Source: Aquabacterium olei
GTDB taxonomy: Bacteria; Pseudomonadota; Gammaproteobacteria; Burkholderiales; Burkholderiaceae_C
Reading direction: 5' to 3'
Length of the DNA stretch: 64,000 nt
NCBI RefSeq assembly: GCF_003100395.1
Contig: NZ_CP029210.1
Coordinates: 3,348,001-3,412,000, forward strand
Under the pieces are notes generated by a model. It did no database searches, was not told the DNA's origin, and saw only the letters and a program-made list of their open reading frames with translations. The position numbers were made by a program, and so were the translations under genes. This document shows, one piece after another, positions 8,719 to 18,222 of the stretch; position 1 is the first letter of the stretch, and the number at the start of each line of letters is the position of its first letter.

Positions 8719-9105
8719 TTACTTCTTGGCGGCCTTCTTGGCTGCCGGCTTGGCCGCAGCCTTCTTGGCGACGGCCTTCTTGGCGGCCGGCTTGGCTTCG
8801 GCCTTGGCGCCAGCCTTGCGGGCGGCGGCCTTCGGGTCCACGGCAGCCTTGAACGAGGCACCCGGGGTGAACTTCGGCAGCTTGGCGGCAGCGATCTTGA
8901 TCTTCGCGCCGGTGCTGGGGTTCACGCCGTTGCGGGCGGGGCGGGCATGCTGCTTGAACGAACCGAAACCCGGGATCGTGACAGCTTCACCCTTCTTGAC
9001 GGCACCGACCACGGTGTCGAGCAGGGTCTCCAGGATGCGGCCGGCTTCAGCCTTCGACAGCTCGTGCTGGTCGGCCAGACGTTGGATCAGATCGGTCTTG
9101 TTCAT
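8719..9105 (-). CDS. HU-family DNA-binding protein with lysine/alanine-rich C-terminal tail
   Basis: 128 residues from the ATG at 9105 (MNKTDLIQRLADQHELSKAE), the canonical HU start; ten in-frame codons upstream are not part of the family. Residues 1-92 are a histone-like HU/IHF fold (IPGFGSFKQHARPARNGVNP, G-x-F-x3-x-RxxR-NP). Residues about 93-128 are almost only Ala, Lys and Pro (repeated PAAKKA/AKKAA), like the tails of eukaryotic histone H1 and of HU proteins of mycobacteria and several Burkholderiales. The tail should add non-specific DNA binding and compaction. Confidence 0.9.
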   Translation of the reverse strand: MNKTDLIQRLADQHELSKAEAGRILETLLDTVVGAVKKGEAVTIPGFGSFKQHARPARNGVNPSTGAKIKIAAAKLPKFTPGASFKAAVDPKAAARKAGAKAEAKPAAKKAVAKKAAAKPAAKKAAKK

Positions 9106-9192
9106 TGTGACGTTTGATGAATGGCACCCGCACAAACCGGGCGGTCTATTGTGCCGTATTCAGCAGGGTCTTTTGCCGAGGGAAAGGCCCCG

Positions 9193-10176
9193 TCAGGCCG
9201 TCCACGCCTGCATCAGCAGCGCGAACGAGCGGCAGCGCGCTTCGTGGTCGAAGATCTGCGCGGTCACCATGAACTCATCGGCCCCGGTGCGCTCAGCCAG
9301 CGCGCGCAGCTGGCTTGCGGCCTGATCCGGCGTCCCGACCACGCTGCACGCGAGCACGTCCTCCAGCGTGTGCCGCGCAGACGGCGGAAGGCTGTCGGTG
9401 AAGCCTGCCTGAGGCGGCGGCAGTGGCATGGGCTGCCCGGATCGCAAGGCCACAAAGGCCTGCTCCAGCGAGGTCATCAGCAGGCGCGCCTCCGCCTCCG
9501 TGTCCGCCACGAAGGCGTTCACGCCCAGCATGACCCGCGGCTTGGCCAGCACCGCCGAGGGCTGAAACAACCGCCGATACAGCGCGATGGCGTCGAGCAT
9601 CTGCGCCGGGGCGAAGTGCGACGCAAACGCATAGGGCAGGCCGAACCGTGCGGCCATCTGTGCACCGTACAGGCTCGAGCCCAGAATCCAGAGCGGCACG
9701 TCGGCGCCCTCGCCCGGCACCGCCCGCACGCCAAACGGGCGTCGACCCGCAAAGTAGGCCTGCAGCTCCAGCACGTCGCGGTCGAAGGCTTCGGGGTCGG
9801 TTTGCAGATGCCGCCTCAGCGCCCGGGCCGTGGCCGGGTCGGAGCCGGGCGCACGCCCCAGTCCCAGGTCGATGCGCCCCGGATGCAACGCCGCCAGCGT
9901 CCCGAACTGCTCGGCCACCTGCAGCGGTGCGTGGTTGGGCAGCATGATGCCGCCGGCCCCCACCCGGATGTGGCGGGTGCCCCCTGCAATGTGCCCGATC
10001 AGCACGGCCGTGGCCGCACTGGCAATGCCCGGCATGCCGTGGTGCTCGGCCAGCCAGTAGCGCTGGTAACCCAGTTGCTCGGCGTGCCGGGCCAGGTCGA
10101 GCGAGCGCGCAAACGAGGTGGCCGCATCGCTGCCTTGCGTGATGGGCGAAAGATCCAGAACAGACAAAGAAGACAT
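9193..10176 (-). CDS. LLM-class (luciferase-like) flavin-dependent oxidoreductase
   Basis: 327 residues, a single bacterial-luciferase-like TIM-barrel domain. Typical blocks are [22 protein letters not shown] near the N-terminus, [23 protein letters not shown], and [14 protein letters not shown], which contributes to FMNH2 binding; it matches the MsnO8/YhbW-like group. Such enzymes oxidise diverse substrates with reduced flavin supplied by a separate reductase; the substrate here is unknown. It is divergent from the sugar transporter gene, with a 15-bp palindrome between them. Confidence 0.85.
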   Translation of the reverse strand: MSSLSVLDLSPITQGSDAATSFARSLDLARHAEQLGYQRYWLAEHHGMPGIASAATAVLIGHIAGGTRHIRVGAGGIMLPNHAPLQVAEQFGTLAALHPGRIDLGLGRAPGSDPATARALRRHLQTDPEAFDRDVLELQAYFAGRRPFGVRAVPGEGADVPLWILGSSLYGAQMAARFGLPYAFASHFAPAQMLDAIALYRRLFQPSAVLAKPRVMLGVNAFVADTEAEARLLMTSLEQAFVALRSGQPMPLPPPQAGFTDSLPPSARHTLEDVLACSVVGTPDQAASQLRALAERTGADEFMVTAQIFDHEARCRSFALLMQAWTA

Positions 10177-10244
10177 GCGCCCATCATGCCGCGGCGCGCC
10201 AGACGCACACCCAGCAGGGGTTAAGCACCACCCTCGCCTCGAAA

Positions 10245-10259
10245 TTAACGAATCGTTAA
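10245..10259. promoter_or_regulatory. Palindromic operator-like site between two divergent genes
   Basis: TTAACGA-A-TCGTTAA is a perfect palindrome with 7-bp arms, AT-rich in GC-rich surroundings. It lies 43 bp before the sugar transporter ATG and 69 bp before the monooxygenase ATG. Length, odd-base centre and the central CGA-A-TCG element fit a dimeric repressor such as a LacI-type protein, but no such regulator is in the window. Confidence 0.5.
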
Positions 10260-10301
10260 ACTTGGCGTTTTGTCTTGCGGGCCGGGCCCGCCTCGTCTGC
10301 C

Positions 10302-11561
10302 ATGAACACCCGCCATACGGGCCCGCTTGCGGTGCTCACCTCGCTGTTCTTCATGTGGGGCCTCATCACCTCGCTGAACGACATCCTCATCCCCCACCTC
10401 AAGGCCCTGTTCTCGCTCAACTACGTGCAGGCGATGCTGGTGCAGTTCTGCTTCTTCGTGGCGTACTTCATCGTGTCGCTGCCCGCCGGCCGCCTGCTGC
10501 AGCGCATCGGCTATCAGCGCGGCCTCATCGTCGGTCTGTGCACGGTCGGCATCGGCTGCCTGTTGTTCTACCCGGCGGCCGAACTGCATGCCTACCCGCT
10601 CTTCCTGGGTGCGCTGTTTGTTCTCGCCAGCGGCATCACCTTGCTTCAGGTCGCCGCCAATCCCTACGTGACCTTGCTGGGCGCGCCACAGACAGCCTCC
10701 TCGCGACTGAACCTGACCCAGGCCTTCAACTCGCTGGGCGCCACACTCGGGCCGCTGGTCGGCGCCGCCACCATCCTGGCCTCGGCAGACCATGCCGCAG
10801 CGCAAAGCCGGGCCGAGACCGTGCAAGGGCCCTATCTGCTGCTGGCCACCGCCCTGTTCATCCTGGCCGGCATCGTGGCCTCATTCCGCCTGCCCGACGC
10901 ACGCGTCATCGAGCGCAGCGGCCACCGCCGCGACACGCTGCCTCAGGCAGGCAGCCACCGCTTGTGGGCGCATCGGCACCTCGTACTCGGGACCGTCGGC
11001 ATCTTTGCCTACGTGGGTGCCGAGGTCGGCATCGGCAGCCTGCTGGTCAGCCTCATGAGCGATCCGGAGATCGCCGGACTCAGCCACGAAGCCGCCGGCC
11101 AGTACCTTGCGCTCTACTGGGGCGCCGCCATGGTCGGCCGACTGGCCGGCAGTGCCCTGATGCAGCGGGTTCGCGCCAGCCGCGTGCTGATGACGGCAGG
11201 ACTCGCCAACGTCATCCTGATCGGCTCTGCGATGGGGCTGGGCGGCCCGGCTGCGATGTGGCTGCTGCTCGCCGTCGGGGTGTTCAATTCCATCATGTTC
11301 CCAACGATCTTTTCGCTGGCCCTTGAAGGACTCGGTGAACTCACGAGTCGGGGTTCCGGGCTGCTGTGCATGGCCATCGTCGGCGGTGCCATCGTGCCCC
11401 TGCTCCAGGCGGTGCTGGCCGATGGCATCGGCCTCCTGATGTCGTTCTCCGTGCCGCTGGTGTGCTACCTGTACATCGGCTGGTATGGACTGCGTGGCTA
11501 CCGCCCCATGCCCCCCGCTCTCCAACAGCCGCTCCGACACGCGCCGCTTTCCGACGCCTGA
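10302..11561 (+). CDS. Sugar transporter of the FucP/GluP major facilitator group
   Basis: 419 residues from the ATG at 10302; a TTG nine codons upstream is the only other choice. About twelve membrane helices. The N-terminal helix [20 protein letters not shown] is the signature of the L-fucose (FucP) and glucose/galactose (GluP) H+ symporters, and the second half repeats the fold. The substrate sugar is not deducible. It stands alone, behind the palindrome at 10245-10259 and before a strong terminator. Confidence 0.88.
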   Translation: MNTRHTGPLAVLTSLFFMWGLITSLNDILIPHLKALFSLNYVQAMLVQFCFFVAYFIVSLPAGRLLQRIGYQRGLIVGLCTVGIGCLLFYPAAELHAYPLFLGALFVLASGITLLQVAANPYVTLLGAPQTASSRLNLTQAFNSLGATLGPLVGAATILASADHAAAQSRAETVQGPYLLLATALFILAGIVASFRLPDARVIERSGHRRDTLPQAGSHRLWAHRHLVLGTVGIFAYVGAEVGIGSLLVSLMSDPEIAGLSHEAAGQYLALYWGAAMVGRLAGSALMQRVRASRVLMTAGLANVILIGSAMGLGGPAAMWLLLAVGVFNSIMFPTIFSLALEGLGELTSRGSGLLCMAIVGGAIVPLLQAVLADGIGLLMSFSVPLVCYLYIGWYGLRGYRPMPPALQQPLRHAPLSDA

Positions 11562-11666
11562 TCCTGCGTGAGCAGTGCTGTTCGGCCCCGTCGAGCCTGG
11601 CGCACTCCGCGGGGCTCAACGGGATGGATGATCGCGGGCGCGCACGGAAACGCGGGCCCCCAACGC

Positions 11667-11698
11667 AAAAGGCCTTCACGAACGTGAAGGCCTTTTTT
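11667..11698. terminator. Intrinsic terminator shared by the sugar transporter and the first initiator tRNA gene
   Basis: Arms GGCCTTCACG (11671-11680) and CGTGAAGGCC (11683-11692) form a 10-bp stem, flanked by AAAA on the left and TTTTTT on the right, so it can act in both directions. Between the transporter stop (11561) and the hairpin I see no gene. Confidence 0.9.
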
Positions 11699-11702
11699 GA
11701 TT

Positions 11703-11779
<77 letters not shown>

Positions 11780-11792
11780 ACTGAAGAATGCA

Positions 11793-11801
11793 AGTGTAGC
11801 A
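11793..11801 (-). promoter_or_regulatory. Extended -10 promoter for tRNA-fMet copy 1
   Basis: Read on the minus strand the bases are TGC-TACACT, an extended -10 element (TGn followed by a 5/6 match to TATAAT), placed 13 bp before the mature 5' end of the tRNA. I see no good -35 box, as expected for extended -10 promoters. Confidence 0.55.
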
Positions 11802-11897
11802 CGTTTACAGGGATGAACGGAAATTGTGCGCACTGAGGACCAGGGACATTCGGACAACCCCTATACCGCTTTGTCGCGCACCCGTCACAATCCGAGC

Positions 11898-11912
11898 GTA
11901 CGTATTACGTAC
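11898..11912. promoter_or_regulatory. Palindrome at the start of the IclR-type gene, probable autoregulatory operator
   Basis: GTACGTA-T-TACGTAC is a perfect palindrome with 7-bp arms, ending 2 bp before the first possible ATG of the IclR gene. Directly after it, GTTCGATATGCAAAC (11917-11931) resembles the PcaR/PcaU-type box, recalled as beginning GTTCGATAATCG. The two elements overlap the position where a ribosome site would sit for the 11915 start. Confidence 0.5.
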
Positions 11913-11914
11913 AT

Positions 11915-12778
11915 ATGTTCGATATGCAAACACCGCGAATGGCTCTGCCATTTCGCTCACCGGCGCTCCTCGACATGTCACTCTCGTCCTCGCTCCTCCT
12001 CGCCCCCGCCGCCCCGCCGGCGGCCTTCAATCCCCGCGACCTGGTCGGTGGCCTCGAGAAGGGCCTGGCGGTCATCTCCGCCTTCGACCTCGACAAACCC
12101 CGACTGACCATCACCGAAGTGGCGAACCGGGCCGGACTGAGCCGCGCGGCCGCCCGGCGCTATCTCCTGACCCTGACGCAGATCGGCTACGCCCACCACG
12201 ACGGACGCTGCTTCTCGCTCACACCACGGGTGCTGCGCCTCGGCCAGAGCTACCTGCACTCCGCGCGCCTGCCCCGCATGATCCAACCCCGATTGAACCA
12301 GCTGGTGGCGCACACGGGCGATGCCAGTGCCGCTGGCGTCCTCGACGGCGACGACGTTCTGTCGATTGCGGCCTGTGGCGGCGGCCTGCCCCCCTCCGCG
12401 CGACTGCAGCCAGCCACGCGGGTTCCCGCGTACTGCAGCGCGAACGGCCGCGTGTTGATGGCCTTCCGGCCGGAATCCGAGTGGGGCCCGTGGATCGAGC
12501 GACAACGCCTGCTTCCACGAACCAGCCGGACCATCACGGACGCAGGTCAGCTCCTCCGTGAACTGGAGCGCACCCGCCAGCAAGGGTACGCGCTGGTGGA
12601 CCAGGAACTCGACCTCGATCTCCGGACCCTCGCCGTGCCGCTGCACAACAACCGCAGCCAACTCGTCGCGGCCGTCAACCTGGGCGCCAGCGCCGCCCGA
12701 CGTTCCCTGGACGACCTCGTCGCCCGTGGCCTGCCCCTGCTGCGCCAGGCCCAGAGCGAGCTGCGCGCGCTGCTCTGA
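11915..12778 (+). CDS. IclR-family transcriptional regulator, PcaR/PobR-like
   Basis: Up to 287 residues. The conserved part begins near residue 37 (NPRDLVGGLEKGLAVISAFD): winged helix-turn-helix to about 100 (LTITEVANRAGLSRAAARRYL), then the IclR effector domain to the end. The segment VLRLGQSYLHSARLP and the overall pattern match the PcaR/PcaU/PobR group that controls protocatechuate, 4-hydroxybenzoate and related aromatic pathways. No pca/pob gene is adjacent, so the target is unknown. In-frame ATGs at 11915, 11939 and 11975 are possible; none has a clear ribosome site, and the palindrome abutting the first makes a later start (11939 or 11975) more likely. Confidence 0.86.
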   Translation: MFDMQTPRMALPFRSPALLDMSLSSSLLLAPAAPPAAFNPRDLVGGLEKGLAVISAFDLDKPRLTITEVANRAGLSRAAARRYLLTLTQIGYAHHDGRCFSLTPRVLRLGQSYLHSARLPRMIQPRLNQLVAHTGDASAAGVLDGDDVLSIAACGGGLPPSARLQPATRVPAYCSANGRVLMAFRPESEWGPWIERQRLLPRTSRTITDAGQLLRELERTRQQGYALVDQELDLDLRTLAVPLHNNRSQLVAAVNLGASAARRSLDDLVARGLPLLRQAQSELRALL

Positions 12779-12807
12779 TCGCCAGGCCCCAAAACGAAGC
12801 GGCCAAC

Positions 12808-12834
12808 AAAAAAGCCACCCAAGGGTGGCTTTTT
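12808..12834. terminator. Intrinsic terminator after the IclR gene and tRNA-fMet copy 2
   Basis: Arms AGCCACCC (12813-12820) and GGGTGGCT (12823-12830) flanked by runs of A on the left and T on the right. It can end the IclR transcript on the plus strand and the tRNA transcript on the minus strand. Confidence 0.9.
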
Positions 12835-12856
12835 GCGAGGGCCTGAGCCCTGAATG

Positions 12857-12933
<77 letters not shown>

Positions 12934-12945
12934 ACTGAGAAAGAG

Positions 12946-12975
12946 ATTATGACATGAAGACAGCGCGGGCAGCAA
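12946..12975 (-). promoter_or_regulatory. Promoter for tRNA-fMet copy 2
   Basis: On the minus strand: -35 TTGCTG (12970-12975), 18-bp spacer, -10 CATAAT (12946-12951), the latter 12 bp before the tRNA 5' end. Copy 1 instead has an extended -10 box, so the two copies are driven by unlike promoters. Confidence 0.55.
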
Positions 12976-13017
12976 GCCCTCACCCGGTTTTTCATGTGCG
13001 GGCCAGAACGGCCCCAT

Positions 13018-13050
13018 AAAAAAACCCGCGAGGAGCGAACCACGCGGGCT
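13018..13050 (-). terminator. Terminator at the end of the alpha ribosomal cluster
   Basis: On the minus strand a CCCGCG/CGCGGG stem (arms at 13043-13048 and 13025-13030) with a 12-nt loop is followed by seven U residues (13018-13024). It lies about 45 bp after the rplQ stop and ends the long ribosomal transcript. Confidence 0.85.
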
Positions 13051-13093
13051 TCTTTGTATCGCCAGAGCCCCGAAGAGGCTCTGCGCTCAGGAC

Positions 13094-13486
13094 TTACTCA
13101 GCGGCGGCTTCCGGGGCAGCCGTTTCTTCGGTGCGCTCAACCAGCTCCATGTAGGCCATCGGGGCGTTGTCGCCCACGCGGAAGCCCATCTTCAGGATGC
13201 GGGTGTAGCCGCCCGGGCGCTTGGCGAAGCGCGGGCCCAGCACGTTGAACAGCTTGACCACGTTGTCGCGGTTGCGCAGGCGGTCGAACGCCAGACGCTT
13301 GTTGGCCAGCGTGGGTTCCTTGGCCAGGGTGATCAGCGGCTCGACGACGCGACGCAGTTCCTTGGCCTTCGGCACGGTGGTCTTGATGGCTTCGTGCTCG
13401 ATCAGCGAGTTGGCCATGTTGCGCAGCATCGCAGCGCGGTGCGACGAAGTGCGGTTCAGTTTACGGAGTCCATTTCCGTGACGCAT
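13094..13486 (-). CDS. rplQ: 50S ribosomal protein L17
   Basis: 130 residues, starting [24 protein letters not shown], the invariant L17 N-terminus; the core reaches about residue 115, followed by a short Ala/Glu tail common in beta-proteobacteria. L17 binds 23S rRNA near the exit tunnel. It is the last gene of the alpha cluster, 91 bp after rpoA, and precedes an intrinsic terminator. Confidence 0.97.
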   Translation of the reverse strand: MRHGNGLRKLNRTSSHRAAMLRNMANSLIEHEAIKTTVPKAKELRRVVEPLITLAKEPTLANKRLAFDRLRNRDNVVKLFNVLGPRFAKRPGGYTRILKMGFRVGDNAPMAYMELVERTEETAAPEAAAE

Positions 13487-13577
13487 GGTGCTTTCCTTTC
13501 CTTATCAAACCGACGGCCGTTTCAAGGTACCGCCGGGTGCACCGGGCGGCCCTTCAGAGCCGCCCACTTTCAAAAAA

Positions 13578-14567
13578 TCAACGCTTGTCGAGACCTTGGG
13601 GCGGCCAGGCTTCCAGGCGCGAGCCCAGGGCCAGACCACGGGAAGCCAGCACTTCCTTGATCTCGTTGAGCGACTTGCGACCCAGGTTCGGGGTCTTGAG
13701 CAGCTCGGTCTCGGTACGCTGGATCAGGTCGCCGATGTAATAGATGTTCTCGGCCTTGAGGCAGTTGGCCGAACGCACGGTCAGCTCCAACTCGTCGACC
13801 GGACGCAGCAGGATCGGGTCGAACGTCGCGCCAGGCTTGCCCGGGGCTTCGAAGATGCCGGCGGCATCCGGGCCTTCCAGCTGGGCGAAGACCGCCAGCT
13901 GTTCCACCAGGATCTTGGCCGAGGCACGGATCGCGTCTTCCGGCGAGATGGCGCCGTTGGTCTCGATCTCCATGACCAGCTTGTCCAGGTCGGTGCGCTG
14001 TTCCACACGGGCGCTTTCGACCGTGTAGCTCACGCGGCGGACCGGCGAGAACGAAGCGTCCAGCACGATGCGGCCGATGGCCTTGCTCGACTCTTCGCCA
14101 TAGCGGCGGATGTTGCCCGGCACGTAGCCGCGGCCCTTTTCCACCTTGATCTGCATGTCCAGCTTGCCGCCAGCCGACAGGTGGGCGATCACGTGACCCG
14201 GGTTGACGATTTCGACGTCGTGCGGGGTCTGGATGTCTGCCGCCGTCACGGGACCTTCGCCGTCCTTGCGCAGCACCAGGGTGACTTCGTCACGGTTGTG
14301 CAGACGGAACACCACGCCCTTGAGGTTCAGCATGATGTGGACCACGTCTTCCTGCACGCCATCGATGGCCGAGTACTCGTGGAGCACGCCAGCGATCGTG
14401 ACTTCCGTGGGTGCGAAACCGACCATCGACGACAGCAGCACGCGACGCAGCGCGTTGCCGAGGGTGTGGCCATAGCCGCGCTCGAACGGTTCGAGCGTAA
14501 CCTTGGCACGGTGACCGCCGAGCGGTTCCACCTGGATGGCTTTGGGTTTCAGCAAATTCGTTTGCAT
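13578..14567 (-). CDS. rpoA: DNA-directed RNA polymerase alpha subunit
   Basis: 329 residues, full length. Residues 1-235 are the assembly domain ([23 protein letters not shown]); residues about 250-315 are the C-terminal domain that contacts UP elements and activators ([30 protein letters not shown]). It sits in the standard rpsD-rpoA-rplQ order. Confidence 0.98.
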   Translation of the reverse strand: MQTNLLKPKAIQVEPLGGHRAKVTLEPFERGYGHTLGNALRRVLLSSMVGFAPTEVTIAGVLHEYSAIDGVQEDVVHIMLNLKGVVFRLHNRDEVTLVLRKDGEGPVTAADIQTPHDVEIVNPGHVIAHLSAGGKLDMQIKVEKGRGYVPGNIRRYGEESSKAIGRIVLDASFSPVRRVSYTVESARVEQRTDLDKLVMEIETNGAISPEDAIRASAKILVEQLAVFAQLEGPDAAGIFEAPGKPGATFDPILLRPVDELELTVRSANCLKAENIYYIGDLIQRTETELLKTPNLGRKSLNEIKEVLASRGLALGSRLEAWPPQGLDKR

Positions 14568-14709
14568 GAGGTCTTCCTGTCAATACCCTCGGCTCGTTAC
14601 ACCGATAAGGCTGCTGGACCAACCGGAGCACATGCCCCGGCCCTGAAATACAAATGCACAAGGCCACGCGACACGATCGGACGACCGTGCGGCGCAGCCC
14701 TGCGACGCA

Positions 14710-15333
<624 letters not shown>

Positions 15334-15365
15334 TTGTCGTGTCCTTGTGATGTATCTGACGCCAG

Positions 15366-15387
15366 CCTCGCCCCTGCTGCAGCGAGG
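15366..15387 (-). promoter_or_regulatory. Hairpin in the rpsD leader RNA
   Basis: CCTCGC (15366-15371) and GCGAGG (15382-15387) form a 6-bp GC-rich stem with a 10-nt loop in the leader between the internal promoter and the rpsD start, about 30 nt before the ATG. No U run follows, so it is not a terminator; binding by S4 is a possibility only. Confidence 0.4.
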
Positions 15388-15490
15388 GCGTTGACCGGCG
15401 CGAGTCTCCCGGCGATCATGGCCAGAAGACGGTGGGCTTCAGATCAGAGGGGGCCGACACACGGCCAGCCACCACTGCAGAGAACTTGCC

Positions 15491-15499
15491 ATTATAGCA
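15491..15499 (-). promoter_or_regulatory. Extended -10 promoter for rpsD-rpoA-rplQ
   Basis: On the minus strand TGC-TATAAT: a perfect -10 hexamer with the TGn extension, in the 306-bp gap between rpsK and rpsD. No good -35 is visible 16-18 bp upstream. It predicts a leader of about 150 nt and independent expression of S4, RNA polymerase alpha and L17. The rest of the gap (15500-15639) shows no gene. Confidence 0.65.
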
Positions 15500-15639
15500 A
15501 GCAGCGTCACGCAGCACCGACGGAGTCGAGTGACTTTGTCAGCATCGCGCAACGCACAAACCTCGCGCAGCCTGCGAGCAAGCCGAGCGAGGTGGGCGAA
15601 CTTGGCTCGGCGGAGAAGCCCGAGCCAGTCAGAACCGGA

Positions 15640-16044
15640 TCAGATGCGGCGACGCTTCTGCGGACGGCAGCCGTTGTGCGGCACGGGCGTCACATCGGAG
15701 ATCGAGTTGATGCGGATGCCCAGCGAAGCCAGGGCGCGCACCGACGACTCGCGACCCGGGCCGGGGCCCTTGATCTCGACGTCCAGGTTCTTGATGCCTT
15801 GTTCTTGAGCAGCGCGGCCAGCCACTTCAGCGGCCACCTGGGCAGCGAACGGCGTGGACTTGCGCGAGCCCTTGAAACCCTGACCACCCGACGAAGCCCA
15901 GGACAGCGCGTTGCCCTGGCGGTCGGTGATGGTGATGATGGTGTTGTTGAACGAAGCGTGCACGTGGGCGATGCCGTCCGCAATGTTCTTGCGGACCTTC
16001 TTGCTCACACGACGGGCAGCGCTGTTCGCAGGTGCTTTAGCCAT
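15640..16044 (-). CDS. rpsK: 30S ribosomal protein S11
   Basis: 134 residues with the standard S11 core ([43 protein letters not shown]) and C-terminal RPQKRRRI. It forms part of the 30S platform at the E site. The N-terminus has a short basic extension ([20 protein letters not shown]). It follows rpsM by 29 bp. Confidence 0.98.
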   Translation of the reverse strand: MAKAPANSAARRVSKKVRKNIADGIAHVHASFNNTIITITDRQGNALSWASSGGQGFKGSRKSTPFAAQVAAEVAGRAAQEQGIKNLDVEIKGPGPGRESSVRALASLGIRINSISDVTPVPHNGCRPQKRRRI

Positions 16045-16073
16045 AGATACTTTCTTTCGAAATCGAAGCCCGA

Positions 16074-16436
16074 TTACTTCTTACCGGCGATCGCCTTGCG
16101 CGGACCCTTGCGGGTGCGGGCATTGGTGCGAGTGCGCTGGCCACGGCAGGGCAGGCCACGACGATGGCGGAAGCCACGGTAGCAACCCAGGTCCATCAGG
16201 CGCTTGATGTTCATCGAGAGCTCGCGGCGCAGGTCACCTTCGATGGTGAGCTTGCCCACTTCTTCACGAATCTTCTCGAGGTCGCCGTCGGTCAGTTCCT
16301 TGATCTTCTTGTCGAAGGGAATGCCTGCAGCCGAGCAGATTTTCTGCGCGGTGGTGCGACCAATGCCGTAGATCGAAGTCAGACCGATTTCGGTGTGCTT
16401 GTGCGGCGGAATGTTGATGCCAGCAATACGTGCCAT
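16074..16436 (-). CDS. rpsM: 30S ribosomal protein S13
   Basis: 120 residues, starting [27 protein letters not shown] and ending with the basic tail [17 protein letters not shown] that touches P-site tRNA. It lies 38 bp after rpmJ, opening the alpha gene group in the usual order. Confidence 0.98.
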   Translation of the reverse strand: MARIAGINIPPHKHTEIGLTSIYGIGRTTAQKICSAAGIPFDKKIKELTDGDLEKIREEVGKLTIEGDLRRELSMNIKRLMDLGCYRGFRHRRGLPCRGQRTRTNARTRKGPRKAIAGKK

Positions 16437-16474
16437 AACTGTCCTCTGAACGCGTGTGTCGCCCGGTCAGGCGA

Positions 16475-16588
16475 TCAGCCTTGACGCTGCTTGTGACGCG
16501 GGTCGGTGCAGATCACACGAACCACGCCCTTGCGGCGGATGATTTTGCAATTACGGCACATCTTCTTGACGGATGCCGAGACTTTCAT
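16475..16588 (-). CDS. rpmJ: 50S ribosomal protein L36, zinc-binding form
   Basis: 37 residues: starts [20 protein letters not shown] and ends [10 protein letters not shown]. The zinc ligands Cys11, Cys14, Cys27 and His32 are all present, so this is the zinc-dependent (C+) form. The start has an AGGAG ribosome site. It sits between secY and rpsM as expected, but infA, which usually precedes it in related bacteria, is not there. Confidence 0.97.
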   Translation of the reverse strand: MKVSASVKKMCRNCKIIRRKGVVRVICTDPRHKQRQG

Positions 16589-16602
16589 GGTCTTCTCCTG
16601 AA

Positions 16603-16620
16603 CCGCTGAATGCTCAGCGG
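16603..16620 (-). promoter_or_regulatory. Stem-loop directly before the rpmJ ribosome site
   Basis: CCGCTGA and TCAGCGG form a perfect 7-bp stem with a 4-nt loop. On the minus strand it ends a few bases before the rpmJ AGGAG, so it may affect mRNA stability or L36 translation. No U run follows, which argues against a terminator. Confidence 0.45.
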
Positions 16621-16789
16621 AAATTCGCCCACGTTTCCGGGGTCACCAAACTCCAGCTCACTTCGCCCGGAACACGAGGCGAGCACGACGCTTGTACAGC
16701 CCCGCCAGACGGCCTGGTCGCACGGCTCATCACCGATCGATCAGGACGCCCGACACGACAACCTGGCCGCGGCGAATGCGAAACCTAGC

Positions 16790-16819
16790 ATTGTGCCGCA
16801 AAACCAGCCCGTCTGTGAA
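16790..16819 (-). promoter_or_regulatory. Possible promoter for rpmJ-rpsM-rpsK
   Basis: On the minus strand -35 TTCACA (16814-16819), 18-bp spacer, -10 CACAAT (16790-16795), about 200 bp before rpmJ in the 265-bp secY-rpmJ gap. The -10 matches 4 of 6 bases, so this is tentative. I found no reading frame resembling infA in this gap. Confidence 0.35.
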
Positions 16820-16853
16820 GGGGCTCTTGGCAAGTCGAGGGGCCGAAGCCGTC

Positions 16854-18164
16854 TCAATTCGCCTTGAAGTTCGCCTTCTTCAGCAGCGAGTCATACTGCT
16901 GAGACATGACGTAAGACTGCACCTGCGCCCAGAAGTCCATCGTGACGACCACGATGATCAGCAGCGAGGTACCGCCGAAATAGAAAGGCACGTTGTACTT
17001 GAGCACGAGGAACTCGGGCAGCAGGCACACGGCCGTGATGTAGACCGCGCCGACCAGGGTCAGGCGGGCCAGGATCTTGTCGATGTAGCGTGCGGTCTGG
17101 TCACCGGGACGGATGCCGGGGATGAACGCGCCGCTCTTCTTGAGGTTGTCCGACGTCTCGCGGCTGTTGAACACCAGTGCGGTGTAGAAGAAGCAGAAGA
17201 AGACGATGGCAACGGAATACAGAATCACGTAGATCGGCTGGCCAGGCGAGAGCATCGAAGCGATGTCCTTCAGCCAGCGCATGCTGTCACCCGTGGCAAA
17301 CCAGCCCACAGCGGTGGTCGGCAGCAGAATGATCGACGACGCGAAGATAGGCGGGATCACACCGGCCATGTTGATCTTCAGCGGCAGGTGCGAAGACTGA
17401 CCACCGTACACACGGTTGCCGACCTGGCGCTTGGCGTAGTTCACCAGAATCTTGCGCTGACCGCGCTCGACGAACACCACCAGGTAGGTGACGGCAAACA
17501 CCAGGGCCACGATGAAGATGGCGGCCGGAATGCTCATCGAACCCGTGCGGATCAGCTCGAACAGACCTGCGAGTGCACCAGGCAGACCCGCTGCGATGCC
17601 GCCGAAGATGAGGATCGAGATGCCGTTACCCAGGCCCCGCTCGGTGATCTGCTCACCCAGCCACATGAGGAACATGGTGCCGGCCGTCAGGCTGACCATC
17701 GTGGTCATGCGGAAGCCGAAACCAGGATTGACCACCAGCCCCGCCGTGCCTTCGAGGGCCACCGCGATGCCAAAGGACTGGAACAACGCCAGGCCCAGGG
17801 TTGCGTAACGGGTGTACTGCGTGATCTTGCGACGCCCTGCCTCGCCTTCCTTCTTCAAGGACTCGAGGGTGGGCACCACGTAGCCCATCATCTGCATGAT
17901 GATGGACGCGGAAATGTAGGGCATGATGCCCAGCGCAAACACGGTGAAGCGCGACAGCGCCCCGCCCGAGAACATGTTGAACAGGCTCAGGATGCCGCCC
18001 TGCTGGCCCTTGAACAACTGTTGCAGCTGGTTCGGGTCGATACCGGGCACGGGAATGTGCGCGCCGATTCGGTAGACGACCAGCGCCAGCAGCAGAAAGA
18101 CCAGACGACGCTGCAGGTCGCCGAACTTGCCGCTTTGTGCCAGTTGAGTGGGAGAGGTTGCCAC
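16854..18164 (-). CDS. secY: Protein translocase subunit SecY
   Basis: 436 residues with about ten membrane helices; family blocks include [43 protein letters not shown] and the [10 protein letters not shown] region. SecY is the channel of the Sec pathway for secreted and inner-membrane proteins, partnered by SecE and SecG encoded elsewhere. It follows rplO by 58 bp, as in the standard spc operon. Confidence 0.98.
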   Translation of the reverse strand: MATSPTQLAQSGKFGDLQRRLVFLLLALVVYRIGAHIPVPGIDPNQLQQLFKGQQGGILSLFNMFSGGALSRFTVFALGIMPYISASIIMQMMGYVVPTLESLKKEGEAGRRKITQYTRYATLGLALFQSFGIAVALEGTAGLVVNPGFGFRMTTMVSLTAGTMFLMWLGEQITERGLGNGISILIFGGIAAGLPGALAGLFELIRTGSMSIPAAIFIVALVFAVTYLVVFVERGQRKILVNYAKRQVGNRVYGGQSSHLPLKINMAGVIPPIFASSIILLPTTAVGWFATGDSMRWLKDIASMLSPGQPIYVILYSVAIVFFCFFYTALVFNSRETSDNLKKSGAFIPGIRPGDQTARYIDKILARLTLVGAVYITAVCLLPEFLVLKYNVPFYFGGTSLLIIVVVTMDFWAQVQSYVMSQQYDSLLKKANFKAN

Positions 18165-18222
18165 GCTGAGTCCTGTTCAGGCTTTGACGTTCAATGCTTG
18201 CGCAATGCCGATCGGTGTCGAC

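Noticed and set aside
16621..16853. Possible infA in the secY-rpmJ gap
   Set aside because: No frame on the minus strand shows an IF-1 start or OB-fold motif; the gap reads as non-coding.
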